This document shows positions 1 to 7,217 of a DNA stretch of 13,279 nucleotides, in pieces. The translations under genes and the position numbers were made by a program. Numbering within the stretch: position 1 is the stretch's first letter; each line of letters begins with the position of its first letter. The notes under the pieces are model-generated. The model was given only the letters and a program-made list of their open reading frames with translations, had not been told where the DNA came from and searched no databases. This DNA comes from Actinomycetes bacterium (lineage in GTDB: Bacteria; Actinomycetota; Acidimicrobiia; Acidimicrobiales; RAAP-2): NCBI GenBank assembly GCA_021805305.1, contig JAJZFO010000028.1, positions 1 through 13,279 of the forward strand. The letters are read 5' to 3'.

Positions 1-2121
1 CGCAGGCGCGACGCTGAGAGTCTGATTGCCGGGAAGCAACAAAATCCCCGGTCCCGGACTGTACGTCATGGATCCGGCGACAGAGGCCGACGCGTCAAGT
101 TGGGCGGGCCCCAGGGGCGTGTTGGCGTTAATGGCGGCCGGGGTGGGCCACGAAAGAAGAGGCGTCGCCTGGATCACCGTCATGGTGCCCGAAACGTACG
201 TCAACGTGTAGTTGACCGCCGAGAGGCCCGAGCAACCACTAATGGTGAATCCTCCCCCGGGGTGGCTGGCCGAAGTCGCATTGGTGCTACAAGTCAAGGT
301 GCCGGTGACCGCGCCATTACCATCGCCGTTCACCAGACCGACGAAGACGGAGGTGAAGGCCGGAGCCTGGCCGTAGGTCTGCAGGCCGCTGACGTCCACG
401 CTCAGCGGCGCCGGTGAAATAGTGAAAGTCTGCTGGACCTGCAGGGCCGCCACATAGTTCGCGTTGCCCGGGTCATTGAGATCTACCGTGCAGGACCCAA
501 CGTGGATGAACATCACCACTCCCGACGAGGTGGTACAAGTGCTTGTCGTCGCCGACGTCACGACGACAGTGTCGCCCGATGTCGTCGAAGCGCTCGGCGT
601 GTAGGTCGCCCCGTACACCGAGGGTGCGGGAGGTGTCGACGTGGGGGTGATGCCATTGGCGCCTTTACCCACCGTGAAACTCTGGCTCGCTTGGGCGGGT
701 TCGTACGTCTGGTTTCCTGGATCGGTGAACTCAAGTGAGCACGTACCCGCACCCACAAAAGCGACCACCCCCGACGTGACAGTACAAATGGTTGATGACT
801 GCGACGAAACGACAACGGCGTCGCCCGACGTCGCGTGCGCGCTCGGCGTGTAGATCGCTCCATTGACGACCGCACCCGTCGGGGCCGACGAGTCGACGGT
901 CACAGCGTTAGGGAGGTAGACCGAGATCCCTTGAGCCAACGTCGGCGCCGCATTCCACGAGGCATTGCCCGGATCGTCAAAATTGATTGCACAGACGCCC
1001 GCTGCGAGGAAAGTGACGGCATTCGTGGGCGTCGGCGACACTGAACATACCCGAGGCGTCGCCGAGGTGACGACCACGGCATCTCCCGAAAGCGCAGTCG
1101 CCGTCGGAGAGTATGTGACCCCCGAACCCAGGACCACGCTCGAAGGCGCCAGGGGCGTGGCCGGCGGCGTAGAAGTGATAGTGATCGCGTTGGTTCCCTT
1201 CGCGACACTGAAGGTGACCGGTGTCGCGGTAAACGTTCCGTCCGTCGCTTGAAGTTGGTACGTACCGGCGGTGTCGATCTCGCAGCCAGTGAAGGTCACG
1301 TAACCGGGACTCGGCTGTCGCGAGCAGCTGGTCAGCGTCGCCGCAGGCGATGAGCCGACGGGCGTCACCGAAAGGGTCACGGGCGTCGGTGGGTAGTAGT
1401 TGGTCGCAACTGTTCCGAGGCTGTCCTCGTACGCCAATTGGGGTTGGCCTGTCATCGCCGTGCCAACCGATGCGCCCGACGGTGGCACCGTGAAGACTAA
1501 CTGTGTGGGTGCTGAAACGACGGGAATAGCCGGGGCGGCGGGATTATCCACCACCTCCGACACCGAATTGCTCGCGCCCGAGGGACTCGTCACGGACAAG
1601 GTGATCAATTGAGGTGCGTTCGCCACGCAGGTCGCTCCCCACGATGAGGTCTTCGTATTCCAGTACTGCAGACCCGTGACCGTCGCGCTGTAGCCCGCGG
1701 GCAGGGTCACCGCACTCGTCAGACTCGTGTACGTCAGCGCCGTGGGCGGCGAGGCGCACAAGAAGTTCGAGCCGACCGCTTGGACGGAGCTAACGACGTG
1801 GTTGGCGACGGTCTTGGCATAGGTCTCCGCCGTGGTGAGGTTACGGTGCTGACCAGAAGCGGTCAACGACGTACCAAAGGCCACGATCATGGCCAGCGCC
1901 GCCAACCCCAAGATGACGAGTGACAACAGGACTTCGATCAGCGTGTCGCCGCGATCCTCCTTCCGACCGCGTAGGGCGCACGCATCCTGGGGTTGTCCAG
2001 CAATCTGAGAAGAACTTCCTCTTCCACGCATCCAAGACACCGCAGACATATCGTCGCTCGAACCTCTCAACGAAATTAGGTGTCGACTTAGGTTTCGACG
2101 TGAGGGTGAGTGTTTCATCAT
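1..2121 (-). CDS. Giant prepilin-like protein with tandem Ig-like/MBG domains (3' end beyond window)
   Basis: The minus-strand frame is open from 2121 to the window edge: 707 codons, no stop, C-terminus missing. Near residue 58 lies a type III signal of prepilins: RKEDRG, then DTLIE, then a hydrophobic helix (about residues 64-83). Cleavage after G58 would leave D59 as first residue and E63 as the conserved Glu5. The exported part has three tandem repeats of about 85 residues (starting near 337, 424 and 507), each with a TSGD/LSGD motif, two Cys and a DPGN motif. An MBG-like domain (about 568-650) and the start of a further Ig-like domain follow. Such repeats occur in bacterial surface and adhesive proteins; a pilus-tip or surface-adhesin role is inferred. 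The start is uncertain: ATG at 2121 or 2118 lies just after the upstream stop, but gives a 57-58 residue leader with unusual codons (CTA, AGA, TCA). ATGs at 2049 and 2031 give 34 and 28 residues. Confidence 0.82.
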   Translation of the reverse strand, partial: MMKHSPSRRNLSRHLISLRGSSDDMSAVSWMRGRGSSSQIAGQPQDACALRGRKEDRGDTLIEVLLSLVILGLAALAMIVAFGTSLTASGQHRNLTTAETYAKTVANHVVSSVQAVGSNFLCASPPTALTYTSLTSAVTLPAGYSATVTGLQYWNTKTSSWGATCVANAPQLITLSVTSPSGASNSVSEVVDNPAAPAIPVVSAPTQLVFTVPPSGASVGTAMTGQPQLAYEDSLGTVATNYYPPTPVTLSVTPVGSSPAATLTSCSRQPSPGYVTFTGCEIDTAGTYQLQATDGTFTATPVTFSVAKGTNAITITSTPPATPLAPSSVVLGSGVTYSPTATALSGDAVVVTSATPRVCSVSPTPTNAVTFLAAGVCAINFDDPGNASWNAAPTLAQGISVYLPNAVTVDSSAPTGAVVNGAIYTPSAHATSGDAVVVSSQSSTICTVTSGVVAFVGAGTCSLEFTDPGNQTYEPAQASQSFTVGKGANGITPTSTPPAPSVYGATYTPSASTTSGDTVVVTSATTSTCTTSSGVVMFIHVGSCTVDLNDPGNANYVAALQVQQTFTISPAPLSVDVSGLQTYGQAPAFTSVFVGLVNGDGNGAVTGTLTCSTNATSASHPGGGFTISGCSGLSAVNYTLTYVSGTMTVIQATPLLSWPTPAAINANTPLGPAQLDASASVAGSMTYSPGPGILLLPGNQTLSVAPA

Positions 2122-2128
2122 CGCCCCA

Positions 2129-3670
2129 TCAATTCGGTACCAGAAGTGCCAGGCCAACACCTTCAAGTCCGGTCCCGAACATGGTGATCGTCAGTGTCGG
2201 AGGATTCGACGCGTCGGGGAAGATGCCCAGCATGGGGGTCCCCGTACGAACTGCGGTCGCCGATGAGGCGACTTGACAGGTCACCGTCTGACCCGTACTC
2301 AGGCCGGTGTCAAGGTTCATGCCGATCAAATCGTTCGTACTTGAGGTTGTGGTGTCAAAGTTTGTGTTATTGCAGGCGTTACCGATGGGCGACGTTGGCG
2401 AGTTTGGAATCAAGTGAAACAAATACGGTGACGACGGTGAAGTGACGTTCCAGGACAGATACTCGCCGGCGTCGGTCGTCTCGGCGTCCATCGAGACGAC
2501 CTCGTATCCGCTCACCGGTGTGTCGGCCGGAGAGAGCAACGAGAAGTTCGAGAGCGTGATGACGACCTTTCCGCCGTGGTTGAAATAGGTGGAAGAGGCC
2601 GGGTTGCTCTGCTGGTAGATCGCGGGATCGATGCAGGACTTCGTCGCCGCGCCGGTTGCGTCAACCGCACTGGCGCCCGCACAGCCCACCCCCGTGTAGA
2701 AAGGTTGCTTCGTGGTTCCGACATCGTTGCCCATGAACGCGTTCGTCCACGTCCAGAACTGTGCACCGGCGATCCTCTGCTCCGACGACTCCATCGTGAT
2801 TTGAAGATGGAAGCCGATCGTGTAGCCGTTGGGCGCCCCCTCTTTGACGTCGATCCCCGTCGGCGAGGTCGCCGTGGCGAAATCAGTTGCGTTGTTGAGG
2901 AAGGAGAAGTCGAGGAAGCAGAGCTCCTGCGGCGCCCCTGACGCGTACGTACCGGTGCCTGCTACCGCGAAACCGCACTGGGAAACGGTGGTGGGCCCAC
3001 CGAGTATCGCCGGATTTGTGGAGAGGTTCTGCACCGGGTACGCCGAGAGCGAGAAACTATAGGGGACGGAACTTGTCGAATTGACCTCGCTCACGTTGAA
3101 CGTGACCTCTTGGACCTGCGACGAGGAGACCCAACCCGTACTCGCCGAGCCCGACGCACTCGGGCTCGAACTCACGCAACTGCTGTAGATCGTCAGGCAG
3201 GTGACCGACGGCGGCGCCTGACCAGTTGAGATATTGAACGCCAGAATGTTCGAACTCGAGAGCGCACCCGCTACGCAGAGGTTCCTAACGAGATTGACGG
3301 TCGTCGTCGTGCCATTGGGCACCGTCGCGTACGTGACCACGTCGGCCCCGCTGTTCCACTGCAGGCCCAGTAACTGAGTCCCCGTGCCGCACGGTGCAGG
3401 GGAAATCGACGTCGGATTCGTCGTCAACTGTGCGGAATTCTCCACGTCTCTTGAGAGCATGCTATTGATGACCTGAGTGTCATTGGAGTTCTGCAGTCGG
3501 TTTGAGATTGAACCCTGGAGCGAGAAGATCTGCATCAGTCCCACGGCAATCGCTCCAACAATCAGTGGCGTAATGGTGGTCACGATAATCAATTCGACCA
3601 GGGTGAAGCCCCGCTCATCCTTCGTCGACGCCAGAGAGGCGACACGCAGCGGACGATCGGGGCTCCTCAT
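2129..3670 (-). CDS. Prepilin-like protein, 513 aa
   Basis: The N-terminus is a basic leader of 21 residues ending KDERG, followed by FTLVE and a hydrophobic stretch, which is the canonical type IV prepilin/pseudopilin cleavage site (G|FTLVE, Glu5 present). It should be cleaved and N-methylated by a prepilin peptidase, not seen in this window, and inserted into the pilus or pseudopilus. The remaining roughly 490 residues are Ser/Thr/Asn-rich and predicted extracellular, with ten cysteines that could form disulfides; I recognise no domain there. It is much longer than a typical major pilin (about 130-180 aa), so a minor or special pilin is more likely. Its ATG shares one base with the TAA stop of the upstream pilC-like gene (TAATG), indicating translational coupling, and the next gene starts 7 nt after its TGA. 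Confidence 0.88.
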   Translation of the reverse strand: MRSPDRPLRVASLASTKDERGFTLVELIIVTTITPLIVGAIAVGLMQIFSLQGSISNRLQNSNDTQVINSMLSRDVENSAQLTTNPTSISPAPCGTGTQLLGLQWNSGADVVTYATVPNGTTTTVNLVRNLCVAGALSSSNILAFNISTGQAPPSVTCLTIYSSCVSSSPSASGSASTGWVSSSQVQEVTFNVSEVNSTSSVPYSFSLSAYPVQNLSTNPAILGGPTTVSQCGFAVAGTGTYASGAPQELCFLDFSFLNNATDFATATSPTGIDVKEGAPNGYTIGFHLQITMESSEQRIAGAQFWTWTNAFMGNDVGTTKQPFYTGVGCAGASAVDATGAATKSCIDPAIYQQSNPASSTYFNHGGKVVITLSNFSLLSPADTPVSGYEVVSMDAETTDAGEYLSWNVTSPSSPYLFHLIPNSPTSPIGNACNNTNFDTTTSSTNDLIGMNLDTGLSTGQTVTCQVASSATAVRTGTPMLGIFPDASNPPTLTITMFGTGLEGVGLALLVPN

Positions 3671-4950
3671 TACTGCTTCACCTGCGAGTAGATGCCGTAC
3701 ATCGCCGAGATCAGCGCCACGGCGACGAAGCCGACGACGAGGCCCATCAAGATGATGACCGCCGGCTCGAAGAGCGACGTCGCGCGCTCCAACTTCGTCT
3801 CGAGTTCGCGGCTGTAGTACGTGGCGGCGACCTCGAGCTGCTGGTCGAGGCTGCCGGTCTCCTCGCCCACGCGGAACATCTGTCGCGCCGCCCCCGGGAA
3901 GAGTCCCGAGCGCGCGATGGGACCGGCGAGGCCCTGCCCCTCCATCATCTCATCGCGAATGCTAAGTAGCGCATTCTTGTAGATCGCATTGTTGGACGAC
4001 TCGGCCGTGATGGTCACCGAACGCGGCAGGTCGACGCCCGCGCGCAGCATCGAGGAGAGCACGCGACACACCCGCTCCAGGATCGCCGTTTGGGTGAGGT
4101 CACCGACGACGGGCAACTTCAAGAGGATCTGATCGAGTCGCGCACGCCCCTTGGCGGTGCGCCGCATCGAGATGAACCCTGCGACGAGGGCCAACACCAC
4201 GGCGGCGATGATGTACCAGTAAGTGCTCATAAAGTTCGACGAGTTGAGCAGCATGCGCGTGGGCAGGGGCAACTTGGCGTTGAGGGACTTGAAGAAGACC
4301 ACGAAACGCGGCAGCACGAAGACGCCCAGAACAATCACCGTAACGACCGACATGGCCGAGACCACGGCGGGATAGACCAACGCGGCCGAGATGCGTCCGC
4401 GCGCCTTCATATCGCGCTCGATGTAATCGGCCAACTGGTTCAAGACGCCGTCCAGGTTGCCCGTCAACTCGGCGGACTCCAAGATACCCACGTAGAAGGG
4501 GGGGAAGGCCTCGGGGTGCGTGGAGGCCGCGGCGGCGAAGGTGTCGCCAGCTCGCAGGTCGTCCACCATTTGGGTGATGATGCCGTTGAGCAACTTGTTC
4601 GGCGTCTCCTCGACGATGACCTCGAGCGCCTCCATGATGGGGATCCCCGAGCGGATGAAGACGGCCAGTTGGCGCGTGAAGTTCATCACGTCCTTGCGCG
4701 GGACCTTCTTCTTGGTCACCTCGAACTGCAGGATGCTTTTCTTTTCGGTCACCTCGATGGGCTGAAACCCTCGTTCGAGTAGGGCGAGGTGCACGGCACC
4801 CGAGGACGCACCCATCTCGGTGCCCGAGACTCGCTTGCCCTCGAGGTCGAAGGCCTCGAAGCGGAAGCGGATATTTGTTTGCTTCTTCTTGGCGGTCTTG
4901 CTCCGCGGTGCGGGCTCGGCTGGCTTGGTCTTGGTGAGAGTGAGTTTCAT
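3670..4950 (-). CDS. pilC: Type IV pilus / type II secretion inner-membrane platform protein PilC/GspF
   Basis: The 426-residue protein has the family layout: a Lys-rich cytoplasmic N-terminus, then two T2SSF domains (about residues 88-210 and 290-412), each followed by membrane segments. Membrane stretches are visible near 190-218, 243-262 and 395-418. Family-typical motifs include FTRQLAVFIRSGIP in the first domain and the VGEETGSLD segment (361-369) in the second; the first domain carries the related ESAELTGNLD. PilC/GspF is the platform through which the ATPase drives pilin polymerisation from the inner membrane. Length is close to the usual 400 or so residues. The start ATG overlaps the pilB-like stop by four bases (ATGA), and the TAA overlaps the next prepilin start by one base. 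Order pilB-pilC-prepilins is typical of compact pilus clusters. Confidence 0.95.
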   Translation of the reverse strand: MKLTLTKTKPAEPAPRSKTAKKKQTNIRFRFEAFDLEGKRVSGTEMGASSGAVHLALLERGFQPIEVTEKKSILQFEVTKKKVPRKDVMNFTRQLAVFIRSGIPIMEALEVIVEETPNKLLNGIITQMVDDLRAGDTFAAAASTHPEAFPPFYVGILESAELTGNLDGVLNQLADYIERDMKARGRISAALVYPAVVSAMSVVTVIVLGVFVLPRFVVFFKSLNAKLPLPTRMLLNSSNFMSTYWYIIAAVVLALVAGFISMRRTAKGRARLDQILLKLPVVGDLTQTAILERVCRVLSSMLRAGVDLPRSVTITAESSNNAIYKNALLSIRDEMMEGQGLAGPIARSGLFPGAARQMFRVGEETGSLDQQLEVAATYYSRELETKLERATSLFEPAVIILMGLVVGFVAVALISAMYGIYSQVKQ

Positions 4951-6809
4951 AGGGTGTACATGCTCCGGATCACTTCTTCAATGGTGGTGACACCTTGATC
5001 GACCAGACCGATGGCCTCTTGGCGCATGGTCCGCATGCCTTGGCGAACGGCCATGGAGCGTAGTTCCTCCTGCGTGGCCCACCCGACGACCAGGCGACGC
5101 AGTTCGGGGGTCATGATGAGGAGTTCGTACACACCGATGCGGTCCTTGTAGCCGGTGTGGCTGCAGAAGTTGCACCCCGTGCCCTGGAAGAACCCGGTCG
5201 AGAGGGTGCCGCCGCCGTCGTGATAGAAATCGAGCTCCTCGGGGGTCGGCGTATAGCTCGCCTTGCACGACGGGCAGATGCGTCGCAGGAGGCGCTGACC
5301 CACCACGCCCAAGACCGAGGAAGCGATCAGGAACGACTCGATCCCCATGTCGAGGAAACGGTGGAGGGCCGACACCGAGTCGGTGGCGTGCAAGGAGGAG
5401 ACGACGAAGTGACCCGTCAGTGCCGACTGCACCGCCACGCGCGTGGTCTCGACGTCACGGATCTCGCCGACCAGGATGACGTCGGGGTCCTGGCGCAGGA
5501 TTGACTTGAGTCCCGTGGCGAAGGTGATGCCGGCCTGGTCGTTGGTCTGGATCTGGTTGATGGAGGGAAAGACGTACTCGACCGGGTCCTCGATGGTCAT
5601 CACGTTCAACGTCGGGTTCGAGACCTCGCTCAAGGTGGCGTAGAGCGTGGTCGTCTTGCCACTACCCGTCGGACCGGCGCAGATGACCATGCCGAAGGGC
5701 GATCGCACCATCTTGGAGTAGGCCAAGTGAGTGTCCTTGGGCATGCCGAGGTCATTGAGGCGCAGCACCGAGCGGGTCTTGTCCAAGATACGCATCACGC
5801 AGCTCTCGCCCATGATCGTGGCCGCCGTGGCCACGCGAACGTCGACCTCGGTGCCGTCGATCATGATCGTGAGCTGGCCGTCCTGGGGGCGACGGCGCTC
5901 GACGATGTTCATGTTGGCCATGATCTTGATGCGACTGACCAATCCGGGGCCGATCGCCGCGGGCAGCGTCAGGATCTCTTTCAAGGCCCCGTCGATGCGA
6001 TACCTCACCCGCACCACGCCCTCGGAGGGCTCGATGTGCACGTCCGACGCGCGGTCGCGCATCGCCTGGGTGAGGATCCGGTCCACCACCTGCACGACGG
6101 GCGCGTCGTCGCCGACGGGCGCCTCTTCAACGGCCGTGTCGGCGGCGCGCCGACGTGAGCCCTCCACCGACTCGAAGGCCTGCACCAGTTTGCCCACCGT
6201 GCCGATGGCTTGGTAGTGCGAGTCAATGGCCCAGCGGATGTCACTGAGCGGCGCGATACGTAGCGAGACCGGTCGCCCCACCAGTTGACTCAGCGCGAGG
6301 CGCAGGTCCTCGCTCGGTTCGGCCACCGCCACCTCGAGCTGGGCGCCGTTCATGCGGATCGGTACGGCCATGTACTCGCGCGCCACGTTCTCGGGCACCA
6401 ACGTCAAGGTGGCCGGGTCGACATTGTCACGACGAAGGTTCGCCACGTCGAAGCCGAAGAACGCCGCCAAGGCGTGCGCGAGGGCCTGCTCGGTCAAGAC
6501 GCCCTGGCGCACCAGCGTCTCACCGAGACGCTCGCCCGACGCCGACTGCGCCGCGAGGGCCGCCTCGAGTTGCTCTGAGGTGATGAGACGACTGCCGATG
6601 AGTTGTTCGCCCAGACGCTTGTTCGAGGCCCCCGAGGCAGGTGCTTTGGGCGACGGCGCTCCGGGGAGCGAACCGTTCGATGAACTCATCGGCGTCGTCG
6701 ACGTGGTCGCCGACGATCCCGACACGAGCGCGGGTTCGGGGGTCGTCACCACGGCATCGGGCGCGACGACGGCGTCAGAGTCCTTATTCTTCTTGCGCGC
6801 GAAGGCCAT
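4947..6809 (-). CDS. pilB: Type IV pilus assembly ATPase PilB/GspE
   Basis: A 620-residue secretion ATPase with every hallmark visible: Walker A GPTGSGKT (379-386), Asp box IEDPVE (406-411), Walker B DVILVGEIRD (443-452), His box ending SSLH (464-474), and two CxxC pairs (C512/C515 and C546/C549) that form the zinc-binding C-terminal element of PilB/GspE. An MshEN-type N-terminal domain lies at about 65-200, preceded by a charged, then Ser/Thr/Pro-rich low-complexity segment (10-62). It hydrolyses ATP in the cytoplasm to extend the pilus with PilC. The zinc element and MshEN domain favour an extension ATPase over the retraction ATPase PilT. It is the first gene of the operon. No Shine-Dalgarno is evident, but a TAAGAT hexamer ends 6 nt upstream of the ATG, suggesting a leaderless mRNA. 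Confidence 0.97.
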   Translation of the reverse strand: MAFARKKNKDSDAVVAPDAVVTTPEPALVSGSSATTSTTPMSSSNGSLPGAPSPKAPASGASNKRLGEQLIGSRLITSEQLEAALAAQSASGERLGETLVRQGVLTEQALAHALAAFFGFDVANLRRDNVDPATLTLVPENVAREYMAVPIRMNGAQLEVAVAEPSEDLRLALSQLVGRPVSLRIAPLSDIRWAIDSHYQAIGTVGKLVQAFESVEGSRRRAADTAVEEAPVGDDAPVVQVVDRILTQAMRDRASDVHIEPSEGVVRVRYRIDGALKEILTLPAAIGPGLVSRIKIMANMNIVERRRPQDGQLTIMIDGTEVDVRVATAATIMGESCVMRILDKTRSVLRLNDLGMPKDTHLAYSKMVRSPFGMVICAGPTGSGKTTTLYATLSEVSNPTLNVMTIEDPVEYVFPSINQIQTNDQAGITFATGLKSILRQDPDVILVGEIRDVETTRVAVQSALTGHFVVSSLHATDSVSALHRFLDMGIESFLIASSVLGVVGQRLLRRICPSCKASYTPTPEELDFYHDGGGTLSTGFFQGTGCNFCSHTGYKDRIGVYELLIMTPELRRLVVGWATQEELRSMAVRQGMRTMRQEAIGLVDQGVTTIEEVIRSMYTL

Positions 6810-6815
6810 GGCAAC

Positions 6816-6821
6816 ATCTTA
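6816..6821 (-). promoter_or_regulatory. Putative -10 element for leaderless pilB operon transcript
   Basis: The minus strand reads TAAGAT, then GTTGCC, then the pilB ATG. A TANNNT hexamer ending 6 nt before a start codon with no Shine-Dalgarno is the usual arrangement of leaderless actinobacterial genes, with transcription starting at the A of ATG. The upstream -35 is weak: TAGACA lies 19 nt upstream. The same spacing recurs at two other genes in this window. Confidence 0.5.
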
Positions 6822-6891
6822 CGAATGGGCGTAGTCACGGTGTCTACATTCGGCGAGAATTGCGGAGTTTCTGTGCAACCTCCTCGCTTTA

Positions 6892-6907
6892 TTGACTCCA
6901 CTTTGAC
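6892..6907 (+). repeat. TTGAC direct repeat, 11-bp period
   Basis: TTGAC occurs at 6892-6896 and 6903-6907, one helical turn apart, separated by TCCACT. The second copy extends to a perfect TTGACA (6903-6908), but no good -10 hexamer lies 16-19 bp downstream; the nearest candidate, TAGTCG at 6931, is 22 bp away. It could be a regulator binding site or chance. Confidence 0.3.
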
Positions 6908-7151
6908 AATTACTGGCCTCGCGAGCCCCCTAGTCGTGACACCGTTGTGAATTCGCGACCCCGTCGTGGGAGCCGTCGCCTTTCTCTACGTCCTGACGAG
7001 CTCAATCTGACTCTGCGCCACCGGCGTGGTGTCCCCTCATCACCCCGGTATCGGACCCGACTCGGCGCCAGGCCGTGAGACTTCGAGTGGACGCAACGTC
7101 ACGCGTACGCGCGATTCGCGGTGTCGCCGCGCACCCGTGCGCCATCGGGCG

Positions 7152-7183
7152 CGCCGACCGACGCGCCGACTGACGTACCGACC
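7152..7183 (+). repeat. 12-bp tandem repeat upstream of the nuclease gene
   Basis: CGCCGACCGACG (7152-7163) is followed directly by CGCCGACTGACG (7164-7175), one mismatch, and then by a degenerate partial third unit TACCGACC (7176-7183). The array ends about 22 bp before the putative -10 hexamer of the downstream gene, a position where a regulator could bind. No function is shown. Confidence 0.4.
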
Positions 7184-7205
7184 AAATGGGGATCCCAAAG
7201 CCCCG

Positions 7206-7211
7206 TAGTCT
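7206..7211 (+). promoter_or_regulatory. Putative -10 element for leaderless nuclease-cydDC transcript
   Basis: TAGTCT is followed by exactly 6 nt (TTCATC) and the GTG start at 7218. There is no Shine-Dalgarno upstream of that GTG. A -35 is not recognisable at 16-19 bp. The spacing equals that at pilB and at the hemolysin III gene. Confidence 0.45.
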
Positions 7212-7217
7212 TTCATC

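Larger units (their letters stand above)
6810..7217. other. Divergent intergenic region between pilus operon and nuclease-ABC operon
   Basis: These 408 bp separate two divergent operons and hold no supported gene. Both ends carry putative leaderless promoters (TAAGAT at the left, TAGTCT at the right). Inside are a TTGAC direct repeat with 11-bp periodicity (6892-6907), the palindrome CTCGCGAG (6918-6925), a lone TGTGAATTCGC stretch near 6945 resembling half of a CRP/Rex site, and a 12-bp tandem repeat (7152-7183). The left 150 bp are clearly more AT-rich than the surrounding genes, as expected of promoter DNA. I see no terminator or RNA gene. Confidence 0.7.

Noticed and set aside
1..1260. 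Series of plus-strand short frames in the left kilobase
   Set aside because: All are shadows of the minus-strand prepilin, whose frame is uninterrupted for 707 codons and shows periodic Ig-like repeats.
4090..4782. 230-codon plus-strand frame opposite pilC
   Set aside because: Asp/His/Gly/Glu-rich shadow of the pilC coding frame with no recognisable features.
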